A DNA stretch of 64,000 nt from Rhodoferax sp. GTDB lineage: Bacteria > Pseudomonadota > Gammaproteobacteria > Burkholderiales > Burkholderiaceae_C. Each line of letters starts with the position of its first letter. Position 1 is the stretch's first letter. The stretch spans positions 62,001 through 126,000 of the forward strand of contig NZ_JANXMU010000045.1 of the NCBI RefSeq assembly GCF_025354435.1, written 5' to 3'. This document shows positions 63,206-64,000 of this stretch, piece by piece. A program made the position numbers and the translations under genes. The notes under the pieces are model-generated. The model saw only the letters and a program-made list of their open reading frames with translations, made no database searches and was not told the DNA's origin.

Positions 63206-64000
63206 ATGGCGGAGCCCGGCGCAGTGCCCCAGAACGTTTCGGCCGACGCGGCCAGCCTGCCGGTGGGCTACCGCATGCTCGAATACCAGATCCAGAGCGT
63301 GCTGGGCAGCGGCGGCTTTGGCATCACCTACCTGGCCCGCGACGACAACCTGAACCTGACGGTGGCGATCAAGGAATACTTTCCCAGCGGCCTGGTGGCC
63401 CGGGGCGAGAACCACGCCGTGGCGGTGCGCGAAGGCCACCAGAGCGCGCAGGCCAAGTACGACTGGGGTTTGCAGCGCTTTCTGGACGAAGCCCGGGCCC
63501 TGGCCTCGTTTCGCCACCATAACATCGTGCGAGTGCTGCGCTATTTCAAGCAGAACGACAGCGCCTACATCGTCATGGAGTACGAGCTGGGCCAGCGCCT
63601 GAAGCGCTGGGTGCCCAACCATGCGCCGCTGACCCGGGACGCGCTGCTGTCCATCATCCATCCGCTGCTCGACGGCCTGGACGCGGTGCACCAAACCGGC
63701 TTTTTGCACCGCGACATCAAGCCCGACAACATCTATGTGCGCGCCGATGGCACCCCGGTGCTGCTGGACTTCGGCGCGGCCCGCCGCGTCAGCAGCGACA
63801 GCGCCATGACCAACATCATCAGCCCGGGTTTTGCGCCGTTCGAGCAGTACCACTCCCAGGGCAAGCAGGGGGCTTGGACCGACATCTACTCGCTGGGTGC
63901 GGTGATGTACTGGATGACCACCGGCGAGAAGCCCACCGAGTCAGCCGCCCGCGTGACACAGGACACCATGCTGCCTGCGTCCAGCCTGGGCGATGCCGCG
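63206..64000 (+). CDS. Serine/threonine protein kinase, 3' end outside the window
   Basis: The first 265 codons of a Hanks-type kinase, open to the last base of the window. From ATG 63206, 4 bp after the heme-sensor frame, the glycine loop is LGSGGFGITYLARDD, the ATP-binding Lys is in VAIKEYFPSG, the catalytic loop is HRDIKPDNI and the metal motif DFGAAR. The APE region appears as SPGFAPFEQY. All catalytic residues are present, so it should be active. It is probably co-transcribed with the broken sensor gene. Its membrane or C-terminal domains are not visible. Confidence 0.93.
   Translation, partial: MAEPGAVPQNVSADAASLPVGYRMLEYQIQSVLGSGGFGITYLARDDNLNLTVAIKEYFPSGLVARGENHAVAVREGHQSAQAKYDWGLQRFLDEARALASFRHHNIVRVLRYFKQNDSAYIVMEYELGQRLKRWVPNHAPLTRDALLSIIHPLLDGLDAVHQTGFLHRDIKPDNIYVRADGTPVLLDFGAARRVSSDSAMTNIISPGFAPFEQYHSQGKQGAWTDIYSLGAVMYWMTTGEKPTESAARVTQDTMLPASSLGDAA

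Overview
The window looks like a chromosomal segment of a betaproteobacterium of the order Burkholderiales, most likely a Comamonadaceae member close to Rhodoferax. This rests on the high G+C content, the polyhydroxyalkanoate (PHA) granule proteins, and gene orders I associate with the order: rfbB-D-A-C, dusB-fis-purH, and hemL/thiD next to rubredoxin-pilGHIJ-chpA. It is an inference from content, not from a marker gene. Most of the window is ordinary core genome. The accessory part is at the right end, from about 55 kb.

Layout. 0-5.3 kb: a PHA-system protein, the dTDP-L-rhamnose operon (minus strand), a phasin and a TetR regulator. 5.3-8 kb: a TPR-type protein, miaB and a small exported protein. 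8-13.4 kb: a complete ABC importer (binding protein, two permeases, ATPase) plus a HAD phosphatase, preceded by an 11-bp-periodic array that resembles a PhoB operator. 13.4-25.5 kb: an MFS exporter, tRNA-Met, an enoyl-CoA hydratase, an M61 peptidase, dsbC, a UbiH-like hydroxylase, a MOSC protein, ychF, a pseudouridine synthase, a YqaA-type membrane protein and isocitrate lyase. 25.6-35.4 kb: rlpA-like, dusB-fis, purH, a small cytochrome c, a TetR/MFS pair, a glycine-zipper protein, hemL, thiD and rubredoxin. 35.4-44.7 kb: the Chp chemosensory operon that controls type IV pili, ending in a 1904-residue multi-Hpt CheA hybrid. 44.8-53 kb: photolyase, then a minus-strand set for choline use (choX, purU, betB, betA, sdaA). 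53.2-54.9 kb: treZ. 55-62.1 kb: a type I secretion system (ABC exporter and HlyD adaptor) with its probable RTX substrate and the decayed 3' remnant of a second RTX gene. 62.3-64 kb: a heme c sensor gene broken by one in-frame stop, and the start of a Ser/Thr kinase that runs off the window.

The most unusual signal is a family of about 13 interspersed elements of roughly 50 bp. Each has one palindrome (CTAGCGTAT...ATACGCTAG) followed by a second small hairpin (AGCTAT...ATAGC). Most lie between genes, but four touch coding sequence. One encodes most of the signal peptide of an exported protein, one is read through in frame inside hlyD, and two supply the stop codons of hemL and chpA. The other points worth a second look are the decayed RTX copy, the single-stop heme sensor, and the Pho-box-like array in front of the transporter/phosphatase operon. 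I found no CRISPR array, integrase, transposase or prophage.
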